Shown here: in pieces, positions 41,894 through 50,506 of the stretch
Position numbering within the stretch: position 1 is the first letter of the stretch
Layout: every line of letters starts with the position of its first letter
Assembly: GCF_009857605.1 (NCBI RefSeq)
Contig: NZ_WWCT01000023.1
Location: 1 to 64,000, forward strand
Source: Duganella levis
GTDB taxonomy: Bacteria > Pseudomonadota > Gammaproteobacteria > Burkholderiales > Burkholderiaceae_D
Reading direction: 5' to 3'
Length of the DNA: 64,000 nt
Notes under the pieces: generated by a model
What the model was told of the DNA's origin: nothing
The model's input: only the letters and a program-made list of their open reading frames with translations
The model's database searches: none
Made by a program: the position numbers and the translations under genes

Positions 41894-43099
41894 ATGTTCC
41901 TGGTCAGCCTGCGCCACCTCCACGCGTTTAACGCCGTCGCCGCCAGCGGTGGCATCCGCCGCTCTTCCGAGAGCCTGTACCGCGCCTCCTCCGCCATCGC
42001 CCGCTCAGTGGCCGCGCTGGAAGGCAGCCTGGATGCCCAGCTGTTCGAGCGCAAAGGCCGCGGCATGCTGCTGACCGCTGCCGGCGACGTGGTACGCAAG
42101 CGCGCCGAGCGCATCGAAGCAGAACTGCACGCTGTGCGCGAAGAAGCCATGCGCCTGCGCGACCGCAACGACGCCAAGGTCGGCGGCATCGAAGCCTTAC
42201 TCAACGAACGCCGCCTACAGGCCACCACGCTGCTGGCGGAAATGCACCACATGCCCAGCGTAGCGCACGCGATGGGCGTCTCGCAATCGGCCGTCAGCCA
42301 GGCCATCGCCAGGCTGGAAGACATGCTGGGCCAGCCCCTGTTCCTGCGCACCGCCCACGGCATGGTGCCCACCGACGCCGGCCGGCGCTGGACCGAATCG
42401 TTTGAGCGCGTCTTATCGGAGCTGCGCCACATCCCGGAAGATATCGCCGCGCTGGCCGGCGTGGTGCTGGGCGTGGTGACCATGGGTGCGCTGCCGCTGG
42501 CCCGTTCGCAACTGCTGCCGACCGCTATCGCCTCTGTGCTCAAGCGTCACCCGCAACTGCATATCCGCTCACTGGAAAGCCCGTATGAAGAACTGACCGC
42601 CAGCCTGCTGAGCGGCCGCATCGACTTCATCGTCGGCGCCCAGCGCGCCGGTGCGGCCGACGTCTTCGAGTCGCGCTCACTGTTCCAGGACAAGGCCGCG
42701 CTGGTGGCGCGCAGCGGCCATCCGCTCACAAGGCGCAGCAAACTCACGCTGCAAGACCTGCGCGGCTATCCATGGGTACTGTCGCGCAGCGGCACACCGC
42801 TACGCGAATCGCTGGTGCAGTTCTTTGAACGCCAGGGCGAAGCAGCGCCCTCGCCCGCCGTGGAAACCGGCGACCTGGCGCTGCTGCGCGGCTTGCTGGT
42901 CTCCAGCGACATGCTGACCGTTTTATCGGCGCATCAACTGCATCATGAAGTGCAAACCGGCCAATTAGTGGTGCTGCCGTTCGAGATGCCCGGCATGGAA
43001 CGCAGCATCGGCATCACCACCCGCAAGAACGCTCACCTGTCCCCTGGCGCCTATGCGCTGCTGGCCGAAATCGAAGCCATCAGCGCGCGCTGGCGATAA
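41894..43099 (+). CDS. galR: LysR-type regulator of the gallate genes with two tandem HTH domains
   Basis: A 401-residue protein, about 100 residues longer than a normal LysR regulator. Residues 4-64 form a first HTH (SLRHLHAFNAVAASGGIRRS, then AIARSVAALE). Residues 102-164 form a second, better conserved HTH (SVAHAMGVSQSAVSQAIARLE). A substrate-binding domain follows from about 190 to 398. The first HTH also has the LysR post-helix segment QLFERKGRGMLLTAAG. It lies between the two gal operons and should control both. The symbol rests on context. No frameshift is needed to explain the duplication. Confidence 0.85.
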   Translation: MFLVSLRHLHAFNAVAASGGIRRSSESLYRASSAIARSVAALEGSLDAQLFERKGRGMLLTAAGDVVRKRAERIEAELHAVREEAMRLRDRNDAKVGGIEALLNERRLQATTLLAEMHHMPSVAHAMGVSQSAVSQAIARLEDMLGQPLFLRTAHGMVPTDAGRRWTESFERVLSELRHIPEDIAALAGVVLGVVTMGALPLARSQLLPTAIASVLKRHPQLHIRSLESPYEELTASLLSGRIDFIVGAQRAGAADVFESRSLFQDKAALVARSGHPLTRRSKLTLQDLRGYPWVLSRSGTPLRESLVQFFERQGEAAPSPAVETGDLALLRGLLVSSDMLTVLSAHQLHHEVQTGQLVVLPFEMPGMERSIGITTRKNAHLSPGAYALLAEIEAISARWR

Positions 43100-43166
43100 G
43101 CAGATTGAAACGGTCCGGCAAGCAAAAGCAATACATCCCCTCCTGTCAAAACGTACACTGGTGAAG

Positions 43167-43193
43167 TGGTAAAGGCCTCCTTGGCCTTTACAC
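43167..43193 (+). terminator. Hairpin between galR and the gallate transporter gene
   Basis: TAAAGGCC (43170-43177) and GGCCTTTA (43183-43190) pair perfectly around a TCCTT loop, and the stem can extend with one bulged G. It could end the regulator transcript or act in the leader of the transporter-dioxygenase-porin operon. The following T-run is weak. A GGAGA ribosome-binding site for the transporter follows at about 43221. Confidence 0.45.
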
Positions 43194-43230
43194 CTCTTTA
43201 CATAAAATCATAATCCAGACAGGAGACTTA

Positions 43231-44559
43231 ATGAATATAGGACAAACGCTCGACGTCCGGGCACACATCAACGCCAGGAAGATGAGCGGCTACCAGTGGC
43301 TGCTGCTCGCCCTGTGCTTCCTGATCGTGGCGACTGACGGCATGGATGTCGCCATCATGGGCTTCCTCGCACCGGACATCACCAAGGAATGGGGCATCTC
43401 GCGCGCCGCCTTCGGCGTCGTCATGAGCGCCGCCCCCATCGGCCTGGCCATCGGCGCGATTCTGGTCGGCCCGATGTCGGACCGCTTCGGCCGCAAGAAG
43501 CTGCTGCTGACTTCCGTCGCCTGGTTCGGCGCCTTCAGTGTGCTGAGCGCCTTTGCGCAGGACGTCACCACGCTGTCGCTGCTGCGCTTCGTCACCGGTC
43601 TCGGCCTCGGCGCCGCCATGCCTAACACCACCACCCTGCTGTCGGAATATGTGCCGGAGCGTTCACGCTCGACGCTGATCGCCATCATGTTCACCGGCTT
43701 TAATCTCGGCTCGGCGCTGGTGGGCTTTGGCGCGGCCGCTATCCTGCCGCACTACGGCTGGCGCGCGGTGCTGATCGCCGGCGGCGCGGTGCCGCTGCTT
43801 TGCCTGCCGGTGTACCTGCTGCTGATACCGGAATCGGTGCGCTTCCTGGTCGTCCGCAAATTCCCGACTGAGCGTATCGGCCGCACCCTGCGCCGCGTGG
43901 TCGGCGGCGAGGTGCCGTCCAACGTCAGCTTCACCATCAGCGAACCGCAAGTGACCGGCTCGCAGCCGGGCAAGGTGCTGTTGTCTTCCGCTTATCGCGC
44001 TACCACGCTGTCGCTGTGGGGCACCTACTTTATGGGCCTGCTGGTGATCTATCTGTTGAGCGGCTGGCTGCCGACCATGATCAAGGATGCCGGCCTGCCG
44101 ATCGAACGCGCCGCCAACATCACCGCGCTGTTCCAGCTGGGTGGCACCGTCGGCGCGCTGCTGGTAGGCTATTTCATGGACCGCCTGTCGCCGAATAAAG
44201 TGATCTCCGCAGCCTATATGGGCGGCGCCATCTTCATCCTGTGCCTGGCCTCGGGCAGCGTAGAATCGTCCCTGTTCTCGGTGTTCGTGCTGCTGGCAGG
44301 CTTCTGCATGAGCGGCGCCCAGACCGGCCTGAATGCCTACGCGCCGTCGTGCTATCCAACCGTGGTGCGCGCCACTGGCGTCAGCTGGATGCAGGGCATG
44401 GGCCGCTTCGGCAGCATCTTCGGCTCCTTCGCCGGCGGCATGCTGCTGTCGATGGGCTGGGGCTTCAGCGCGGTGATCGCCATCCTGGCGGGACCGGCAA
44501 CGCTGGCGGCCATCTTCATCATTGCGAATAAATTTGGTCAACGTACCGTAGCAGCTTAG
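43231..44559 (+). CDS. galT: Gallate/aromatic acid:H+ symporter, MFS (AAHS family)
   Basis: A 442-residue 12-TM permease of the AAHS family (PcaK, GalT). The family motif DGMDVAIMGFLAPDI is in TM1, and the 2-3 loop has GPMSDRFGRKKLLL. It imports aromatic acids with protons. It starts the plus-strand operon and is followed by gallate dioxygenase 8 nt later, so gallate is the likely substrate. The symbol is by context and similarity. Confidence 0.9.
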   Translation: MNIGQTLDVRAHINARKMSGYQWLLLALCFLIVATDGMDVAIMGFLAPDITKEWGISRAAFGVVMSAAPIGLAIGAILVGPMSDRFGRKKLLLTSVAWFGAFSVLSAFAQDVTTLSLLRFVTGLGLGAAMPNTTTLLSEYVPERSRSTLIAIMFTGFNLGSALVGFGAAAILPHYGWRAVLIAGGAVPLLCLPVYLLLIPESVRFLVVRKFPTERIGRTLRRVVGGEVPSNVSFTISEPQVTGSQPGKVLLSSAYRATTLSLWGTYFMGLLVIYLLSGWLPTMIKDAGLPIERAANITALFQLGGTVGALLVGYFMDRLSPNKVISAAYMGGAIFILCLASGSVESSLFSVFVLLAGFCMSGAQTGLNAYAPSCYPTVVRATGVSWMQGMGRFGSIFGSFAGGMLLSMGWGFSAVIAILAGPATLAAIFIIANKFGQRTVAA

Positions 44560-44567
44560 GAACCATC

Positions 44568-45851
44568 ATGGCAAACATCATCGGCGCCATCGCCTCATCC
44601 CACACTCCGACCATCGGTTTCGCACTGGACGCCAACAAGCAGCAGGACGCTGCGTGGGCGCCCATCTTCAAGGCCTATGAACCGGTGCAGCAATGGCTGG
44701 CGGAGAAGAAGCCGGACGTCATGCTGGTCATCTACAACGACCACGTTACCTCGTTCTTCTTCGACCACTACTCCGCTTTCTCGCTGGGGATCGGCGAAAG
44801 CTACCAAGCAGCCGATGAAGGCGGCGGCGCGCGCAAGCTGCCGGCCATCGCCGGCCACACCGGGCTGGCGCGCCACATCGGCCAGTCGCTGATGGCGGAC
44901 GAATTCGATATGTCCTTCTTCCAGGATAAAGGACTGGACCACGGCTGCTTCTCTCCGCTGTCTATCCTGTGGCCGCACGAACAGCAATGGCCGGGCAAGA
45001 TCGTGCCGCTGCAAATCGGCGTGCTGCAATTCCCGGTGCCGTCGGCGCGCCGCTGCTTCAAGCTGGGACAAGGCCTGCGCCGCGCGATTGAAAGCTATCC
45101 GGAAGACCTGAACGTGGTGCTGGTGGCCACGGGCGGCCTGTCGCACCAGGTGCATGGCGAGCGGGCTGGCTTCAACAACACGCCGTGGGACCACCAGTTC
45201 CTCGACCTGTTCGAGAACGATCCGGAAACGCTGCTCAACATGACCCATGCCGACTTCGCCCGCCTGGGCGGCTGGGAGAGTGCGGAAGTGGTGATGTGGA
45301 TGGCCATGCGCGGCGCCATGTCGGCCAAGCTCAATTGTGTGCACCGCGAATACTACCTGCCATCGATGACCGGCATCGCGGTGGCGCTGTACGAAAACGC
45401 CGCGTCCACCGACCACGCGCTGAATGCAGCTGCCATCGAAGCGCACCGCGCCCACATCGCCCACCAGACCAAGGGCGTGGAAGAACTGCCAGGCACCTAT
45501 CCGTTCACGCTGGAGACCAGCGTGCGCGCCTACCGCATCAACAAGTACCTGCACCAATTGGTCGATCCAGCCTTCCGCGACCAGTTCCGGGTAGCGCCGG
45601 AAGCGACCTACGATGCGGCCGGCCTCACGCCGCAAGAGCGCGACCTGATCACGCGCCGCGACTGGCGCGGCATGATCCGGTACGGCGTGATCTTCTTCCT
45701 GCTGGAGAAGCTGGGCGCCGTGGTGGGCGTCTCCAACCTGCACATCTACGCCGCCATGCGCGGGCAGTCGCTGGAAGACTTCCAGCAGACCCGCAACGCA
45801 CCGGGCGCGCTGTACTCGGTCGGCTCAAGCGCCGCCTGGGACAAAAAATAA
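44568..45851 (+). CDS. galA: Gallate dioxygenase (fused LigB- and LigA-type domains)
   Basis: A 427-residue extradiol ring-cleavage dioxygenase. Residues 1-280 are the catalytic LigB-type domain (GAIASSHTPTIGF with the first iron His, IYNDHVTSFFFDHYSAF with another, and GGLSHQVHG). Residues about 300-425 are a LigA-type domain (YRINKYLHQLVDPAFRDQF, TPQERDLITRRDWRGMIRYG). This single-chain fusion is typical of gallate dioxygenases (GalA, DesB), whereas protocatechuate 4,5-dioxygenase is two chains. The product is 4-oxalomesaconate. It lies between the transporter and the porin. Confidence 0.93.
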   Translation: MANIIGAIASSHTPTIGFALDANKQQDAAWAPIFKAYEPVQQWLAEKKPDVMLVIYNDHVTSFFFDHYSAFSLGIGESYQAADEGGGARKLPAIAGHTGLARHIGQSLMADEFDMSFFQDKGLDHGCFSPLSILWPHEQQWPGKIVPLQIGVLQFPVPSARRCFKLGQGLRRAIESYPEDLNVVLVATGGLSHQVHGERAGFNNTPWDHQFLDLFENDPETLLNMTHADFARLGGWESAEVVMWMAMRGAMSAKLNCVHREYYLPSMTGIAVALYENAASTDHALNAAAIEAHRAHIAHQTKGVEELPGTYPFTLETSVRAYRINKYLHQLVDPAFRDQFRVAPEATYDAAGLTPQERDLITRRDWRGMIRYGVIFFLLEKLGAVVGVSNLHIYAAMRGQSLEDFQQTRNAPGALYSVGSSAAWDKK

Positions 45852-45871
45852 ACTAAAACGAGGAGACTTAA

Positions 45872-46957
45872 ATGAAGAAGACCATCTATGCTGCCCTGGC
45901 AGCAGCCATGAGCGTGGGCGCCGCCCACGCGCAAAGCAACGTCACCATGTACGGCATCATCGACGCCGCCGTGGAGTACTACAATAACGCCGACGCCGCC
46001 GGCAACAGCCTGACCCGCATGCCCAGCCTGGGTGGCGGCATGTTCCCGTCGCGCCTCGGCTTCCGTGGCACGGAAGACCTGGGCGGCGGCCTGAAAGCCA
46101 TCTTCCAGCTGGAGAACGGCTTTGCGCCGGATACCGGAACGCTGGGCCAGAATCGCCTGTTCGGCCGCCAGGCCTGGGGAGGCCTGCAAGGCAACTGGGG
46201 CCAGGTGACGTTTGGCCGCAACTACAATATGCTGAATATTTCGACCTATGACGTCGACATCATCGGCCCGTCGCAATACGGTCTCGGTTCGCTGGACTCG
46301 TTCATTCCAAATGGCCGCAGCGACAACTCGGTCGCCTATCGCGGCACCTTCAGCGGCGTGACGGTCGGCGGCACCTATAGCCTGGGCCGCGACACTTCAG
46401 CGGCCGGCGGCCCAGCGGGCACCGGCTGCGCCGGCGAAAGCGCCACCGACGCCATCGCCTGCCGCGAATGGTCTGCGCTGCTGCGCTACGACGCGCCGGG
46501 CTACGCGCTGATCAGCGCCTATGACCGCATCTACGGCGGCGTTGGTGCAGCCAATGGCTTGAACAGCAGCGACAAGACCGACAGCCGCGCGCACGTCGCC
46601 TTCTTCCTCAAGCAGAACGACTGGAAGCTGGGCGTGGGCATCATCAACCGCAATAACGAAGGCTCGGCGACGCAGCCGCGCAGTAACCTGGTCTACATCG
46701 GCACGGCCTACAACGTTACGCCGTTCTTCACGCTGGATGGCCAGATCGCCAAGCTGGATTACCGCGCCACCAATAACGACTCGGCGCAGGTGCTGATACG
46801 CGGCGTGTATAACCTGTCCAAACGCAGCGCGTTCTACGTGGCGGCGGGCCGCATCAACAACAGCGGCACGGCGGCGGTGGCGTTGAGCGCCGGCGGTTCG
46901 GTCGGCGCGGGCCTCAACCAGACCGGCATCATCACCGGCATCAAGCACACCTTCTGA
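45872..46957 (+). CDS. Gram-negative porin (Porin_4/OmpC-like)
   Basis: A 361-residue trimeric outer-membrane porin. The signal peptide MKKTIYAALAAAMSVGAAHA is followed by QSNVTMYGIIDAAVEYY, then the GSRLGFRGTEDLGGGLKA-type motif (here PSRLGFRGTEDLGGGLKA), and a C-terminal IITGIKHTF ending in Phe. Such beta-proteobacterial porins often lie in aromatic degradation operons and admit the substrate. It follows galA by 20 nt and ends the operon. Confidence 0.92.
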   Translation: MKKTIYAALAAAMSVGAAHAQSNVTMYGIIDAAVEYYNNADAAGNSLTRMPSLGGGMFPSRLGFRGTEDLGGGLKAIFQLENGFAPDTGTLGQNRLFGRQAWGGLQGNWGQVTFGRNYNMLNISTYDVDIIGPSQYGLGSLDSFIPNGRSDNSVAYRGTFSGVTVGGTYSLGRDTSAAGGPAGTGCAGESATDAIACREWSALLRYDAPGYALISAYDRIYGGVGAANGLNSSDKTDSRAHVAFFLKQNDWKLGVGIINRNNEGSATQPRSNLVYIGTAYNVTPFFTLDGQIAKLDYRATNNDSAQVLIRGVYNLSKRSAFYVAAGRINNSGTAAVALSAGGSVGAGLNQTGIITGIKHTF

Positions 46958-46960
46958 CCG

Positions 46961-47665
46961 TTACAGGTCTTCGTGGTGGCCGGAAGCGCCCTGCTTCCAG
47001 TACGCCGAAATACGGGCCGCCTCGCGCGGGTGGCCCTTATCGACAAACACCGCATCGCGCACCTGCGCGGCCACCGACGCTTCACCCGCAAACCAGAAGA
47101 AGCCCTCGCCCGCAGGCAGCTGCAAGGCGCGGATGGCGGCCAGCAGCGCTTCCTGGCTGTCCAGCAGTTGCAGATCCACCTGCGCTTCGCTGCGGAACGG
47201 CAGCAAAGCCGCACTCTCCGCCGACACCAGCACCGTTACTTTCGCCTCGCGCGGCAGTTCTTCCAGGCGGCGGCGAATCGCCGGCAGCGCGGTCGCATCA
47301 CCGGCCAGCAGGTGCCAGTCATAATCCATCGGGATAATCATCGAGCCGCGCGGGCCGGCGATCACCGCCGTCTGGCCCACGGCTGCCTGGCGCGCCCAGT
47401 CGGAGGCGGCGCCGGTGGCGTGCAGTGCAAATTCGATGGTCAGTTCGCCCGCCACATTGTCGTAGCTGCGCGGAGTGAAATCGCGCCGGTCTTCGTCACT
47501 CAACATGAATTTGACATGGTCGTCGTAGGAGGCCGAGACGAAATCGTGTAAGGTCTCGCCTTTGAATGTTACGCTGACATAGTCCGGAGCCAGATGCTGT
47601 ACCTTGGCCACTTGCAGTTCCCGCCGTTTGATTTCGTGCCGCACGCGCTGAATTCGATTGCTCAT
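46961..47665 (-). CDS. Siderophore-interacting protein (FAD-dependent ferric reductase)
   Basis: A 234-residue SIP/ViuB-type flavoprotein starting at the ATG at 47665 with AAGGAG 7 nt upstream. The FAD-binding motif is RDFTPRSYDN (residues about 59-68), HLLAGDATALPAI marks the NAD(P)H-side domain, and the C-terminal SAYWKQG is characteristic. It reduces ferric siderophores in the cytoplasm. It is divergent from the MarR gene across about 32 nt, so the pair probably shares control. No siderophore synthesis genes are in the window. Confidence 0.9.
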   Translation of the reverse strand: MSNRIQRVRHEIKRRELQVAKVQHLAPDYVSVTFKGETLHDFVSASYDDHVKFMLSDEDRRDFTPRSYDNVAGELTIEFALHATGAASDWARQAAVGQTAVIAGPRGSMIIPMDYDWHLLAGDATALPAIRRRLEELPREAKVTVLVSAESAALLPFRSEAQVDLQLLDSQEALLAAIRALQLPAGEGFFWFAGEASVAAQVRDAVFVDKGHPREAARISAYWKQGASGHHEDL

Positions 47666-47697
47666 CTTCCGCTCCTTAGTTGATAATGTCACCTATT

Positions 47698-48159
47698 ATG
47701 ACCAAACAAGTTAATAAAGTCAACCAATCGGAACAGGTGTTCGACGCCATCCACTCGATCATGCATTTGTTCCGCGCGCGCCAGCTGCGCGGCCTGCGCG
47801 ACAATCCGCACGAGTTGACCCACATGGAATACAAGGCGCTGGGCTTCTTTTTCCGCCGTCCGGGCGCCACCCAAGGCGACCTGGTGGCTCACTCTGGCCG
47901 CGACAAGGCGCAGCTGGCGCGCCTGCTGAAAGGCCTGCGCGACAAGCAGCTGCTGGACGCCGCCGCCGATGAAGCGGACCGCCGCATCACCCGCCTGACC
48001 CTCAGCGCGGAAGGCCAGCGGATCTTTCACAACCTGCACGAATTGGGCGTGCAGGCCTCTTCCGCCGCCGTCACCGGCATGAACGCCGACCAGTTGACGC
48101 AATTACAAGGACTGTTGCAGCAGATCCGCGACAATCTGGAAGCAGACGACAAAATGTAG
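47698..48159 (+). CDS. MarR family transcriptional regulator
   Basis: A 153-residue MarR protein from the ATG at 47698. Alternatives at 47686 and a TTG at 47680 are possible, since no clear ribosome-binding site decides. The winged HTH is at about 55-110 (LGFFFRRPGATQGDLVAHSG, then LARLLKGLRDKQLL and DRRITRLTLSAEG). It is divergent from the siderophore-interacting protein and probably represses it and itself from the very short gap. Confidence 0.87.
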   Translation: MTKQVNKVNQSEQVFDAIHSIMHLFRARQLRGLRDNPHELTHMEYKALGFFFRRPGATQGDLVAHSGRDKAQLARLLKGLRDKQLLDAAADEADRRITRLTLSAEGQRIFHNLHELGVQASSAAVTGMNADQLTQLQGLLQQIRDNLEADDKM

Positions 48160-48205
48160 ACCGTCTGTCGGCCTACTCTTACACAAACACAAGAGGCGCA
48201 CCGAT

Positions 48206-48253
48206 GTGGGGCATAGCTAGCTACGTTGATAATCAACGGACTAACTACCCCAC
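48206..48253 (+). other. Long imperfect hairpin in the leader of the diiron oxidase-cyanophycin operon
   Basis: GTGGGG (48206-48211) pairs with CCCCAC (48248-48253). Inside, TAG-TAG segments pair partly with CTA-CTA, and the tip CGTTGA-TAA-TCAACG (48224-48238) is a perfect stem. It ends 14 nt before the ATG at 48268 and fills most of the 108-bp gap after marR. It may be an mRNA regulatory structure, a cruciform operator or a terminator of marR. No T-run is present. Confidence 0.5.
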
Positions 48254-48267
48254 TTATCGGGAATCTC

Positions 48268-49671
48268 ATGTCACAGCTTGCGTATGCCGTCTCCGTCCCT
48301 GCCGTCGCCACCAGCGCCGCAGCGATCTACCGTTCACTTAACGCCGGTCCGCCGGATGACGCGGCGCTGGCCGACGCCCGCACCTTTTTAGGGCAGCGCC
48401 TCCAGGCCGCGCAGCAGCTGCGCGATGACCTGCCGGCCGATCCGCAGCAGCTGACGCCATGGATCGCCAGCCGCGCCTTCACCGTCGGCGTTGAATACCA
48501 GGCTTACCTGCAAGGCCGCCGCGAAGGCGCGCCGCGCCGCTATTTCAGCAATCAGGCGCACGCCCTGCACTTCCTCAAGCATGCGGCACCCACCAAACTG
48601 GTAGACGGCGCCTGGCTGTATGGCCTGCTGGCGCGCTGGGACGATCCCGACTTCCGCCCGCTGATCCAGACCTACCTGGAAGAACTGGGCGACGGCGTGC
48701 CGGAAAAGAACCACGTCCTGCTGTACAAAAAACTGCTGGCCGCGCACGACTGCGAAGACTGGCAGCAGCTGCCGGACACCTATTTCGAACAAGGCGCGAT
48801 CCAGCTGGCGCTGGCCTATGACGCCGAACGCTTCCTGCCGGAGATCATCGGCTACAACCTCGGTTACGAACAGCTTCCGCTGCACCTGCTGATTACCGCC
48901 TATGAGCTGAATGAACTGGGCATCGATCCTTACTACTTCACGCTGCACATCACGGTGGACAACGGCAGCACCGGCCACGCGCACAAGGCGGTGCAGGCGC
49001 TGTTACAGCTGCTGCCGCGCTTTGGCGACAGCGCCAGCGTGTGGCAACGGGTGCAGAACGGCTATCGACTCAACGACCTTGGCGCCTGCACCACGTCGAT
49101 TATCGAAGGCTTCGACCTGCAGGAAGAACTGGAAAACATCATGGCCGCCAAGGCCCACGCCGGCGCCAATATGCATTCCGACTACTGCCGTCTGGCCGGC
49201 CGCAGCATCAATGAATGGCTCAGCGATCCGCAGCAGATCCCGCAAATGCTGGCGGAACTGGAAAGCGCCGGCTGGATCCAGCGCGGCCAGCCGCCCGAGA
49301 ACAGCCGCTTCTGGCGCCTGATCCAGAGCGAACGCGCCGAAATGTTCGGCGTCTTCAGCGCCTACGAACAGCAGGTGCTGCGCGACTGGATCGTCACGCC
49401 GCCGCGCGTGCCGAGCTTCCGCGCGCGCCAGCGCTCCCTGGACTCGCTCGGCCTGCACCAGACGCCACGCCATGGCGCATTGCGCGGCATCGTGCGCCAC
49501 CACGCCAACGATGACGACACCAGTCCGCTGCGCCAGCTGGAACAACAAGTCGCCACGCTGGGCAGCAAGCAGGCCGCCGTGCAGCTGTTGCAAACGCTGA
49601 TGACACCCGCCCAGCATCACCGCCCACTGGGCCTGATGGCGACCCGCATGTACCGACAACTGATCGCCTGA
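48268..49671 (+). CDS. Iron-containing redox enzyme, haem-oxygenase-like diiron oxidase (HDO) fold
   Basis: A 467-residue protein of the Haem_oxygenas_2/iron-containing redox enzyme family. Candidate diiron ligands fall in the expected order: Glu138/139 (YLEELGDG), His149 (KNHVLLY), Glu201 (IIGYNLGYE), His227 and Asp231 (YYFTLHITVD), and His237/His239 (GHAH). Family members (SznF, BesC, UndA) use O2 to hydroxylate or cleave amino acids and fatty acids. Residues about 280-467 form a C-terminal region I do not recognise. It is 3 nt upstream of cyanophycinase, so it belongs to the cyanophycin operon. A role on Arg, Asp or the dipeptide is inferred. Confidence 0.83.
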   Translation: MSQLAYAVSVPAVATSAAAIYRSLNAGPPDDAALADARTFLGQRLQAAQQLRDDLPADPQQLTPWIASRAFTVGVEYQAYLQGRREGAPRRYFSNQAHALHFLKHAAPTKLVDGAWLYGLLARWDDPDFRPLIQTYLEELGDGVPEKNHVLLYKKLLAAHDCEDWQQLPDTYFEQGAIQLALAYDAERFLPEIIGYNLGYEQLPLHLLITAYELNELGIDPYYFTLHITVDNGSTGHAHKAVQALLQLLPRFGDSASVWQRVQNGYRLNDLGACTTSIIEGFDLQEELENIMAAKAHAGANMHSDYCRLAGRSINEWLSDPQQIPQMLAELESAGWIQRGQPPENSRFWRLIQSERAEMFGVFSAYEQQVLRDWIVTPPRVPSFRARQRSLDSLGLHQTPRHGALRGIVRHHANDDDTSPLRQLEQQVATLGSKQAAVQLLQTLMTPAQHHRPLGLMATRMYRQLIA

Positions 49672-49674
49672 CAC

Positions 49675-50502
49675 ATGAACCATACCGGTAGTTTAATGAC
49701 CATCGGCGGTAACGAAGACCGCACCGATAACAAAGATGTGCTGCAAAAATTCGTTGAACTGGCAGGCGGCCCGCAAAGCCCGATCGTCGTCACCACGGCC
49801 GCCAGCACGGTGCCGGACGACGTCTGGGAAATGTACCGCATCGCCTTCGACGCGCTCGGCGCCACAGACGTCACCCATGTGCGCATCGACAGCCGCGCCG
49901 ATGCCGACAACGACATGCTGGCGCTGAAGGTGGCGCAGGCACGCGGCGTATTCATGACCGGCGGCGACCAGAAACGGCTGATGGCCTTCGTGGGCGGCAC
50001 CCAGATGGACCGCGCCATGCGCATGGCCTACCGCGAAAACAACGCCTGCATCGCCGGCACCAGCGCCGGCGCGTCCGGCATGTGCACCCATATGCTGGCC
50101 GAGGGTAAAGCCGAACTGGCGCCGGAAAAAGGCGCGGTGCGGCTCGGCGCTGGCCTGGGCTACGTCACCAGCGTCATCATCGACCAGCACTTCTCGCAAC
50201 GCCACCGCCTCAACCGCCTGCTCAGCGTCATCGCGCAAAGCCCATTCCTGCTGGGCGCTGGTATTGACGAAGACACCGCGCTGATCGTCAAGGACCAGGG
50301 CATCGAGGTCGCCGGCAACGGTAGCGTCACCGTGGTCGATTGCCGCAACGCCGTCACCACCATCGCCGACATCGCGCGCGGCGACGTCCCGCAAATGCAG
50401 GACGTGCGGCTGCACCTGCTGCCATCCGGCACCCATTTTGCCAGTCCCGCCGAAGCGGGCGCGCTGGCCGATTTCATCCAATATTTAACCAACAGGACCT
50501 GA
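49675..50502 (+). CDS. cphB: Cyanophycinase
   Basis: A 275-residue S51-family serine peptidase that cleaves cyanophycin to beta-Asp-Arg dipeptides. The nucleophile Ser130 sits in AGTSAGAS, with SLMTIGGNEDR at the N-terminus and GVFMTGGDQKRL before it. IIDQHFSQRHRLNRLL and GIDEDTALIV complete the active site region. It has no signal peptide, so it is intracellular. It begins 3 nt after the diiron oxidase gene and ends 4 nt before the synthetase. Confidence 0.93.
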   Translation: MNHTGSLMTIGGNEDRTDNKDVLQKFVELAGGPQSPIVVTTAASTVPDDVWEMYRIAFDALGATDVTHVRIDSRADADNDMLALKVAQARGVFMTGGDQKRLMAFVGGTQMDRAMRMAYRENNACIAGTSAGASGMCTHMLAEGKAELAPEKGAVRLGAGLGYVTSVIIDQHFSQRHRLNRLLSVIAQSPFLLGAGIDEDTALIVKDQGIEVAGNGSVTVVDCRNAVTTIADIARGDVPQMQDVRLHLLPSGTHFASPAEAGALADFIQYLTNRT

Positions 50503-50506
50503 TAGC

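Noticed and set aside
41878..42543. 221-residue minus-strand frame opposite the regulator at 41894
   Set aside because: Ser/Arg-rich shadow of a gene with two recognisable HTH domains.
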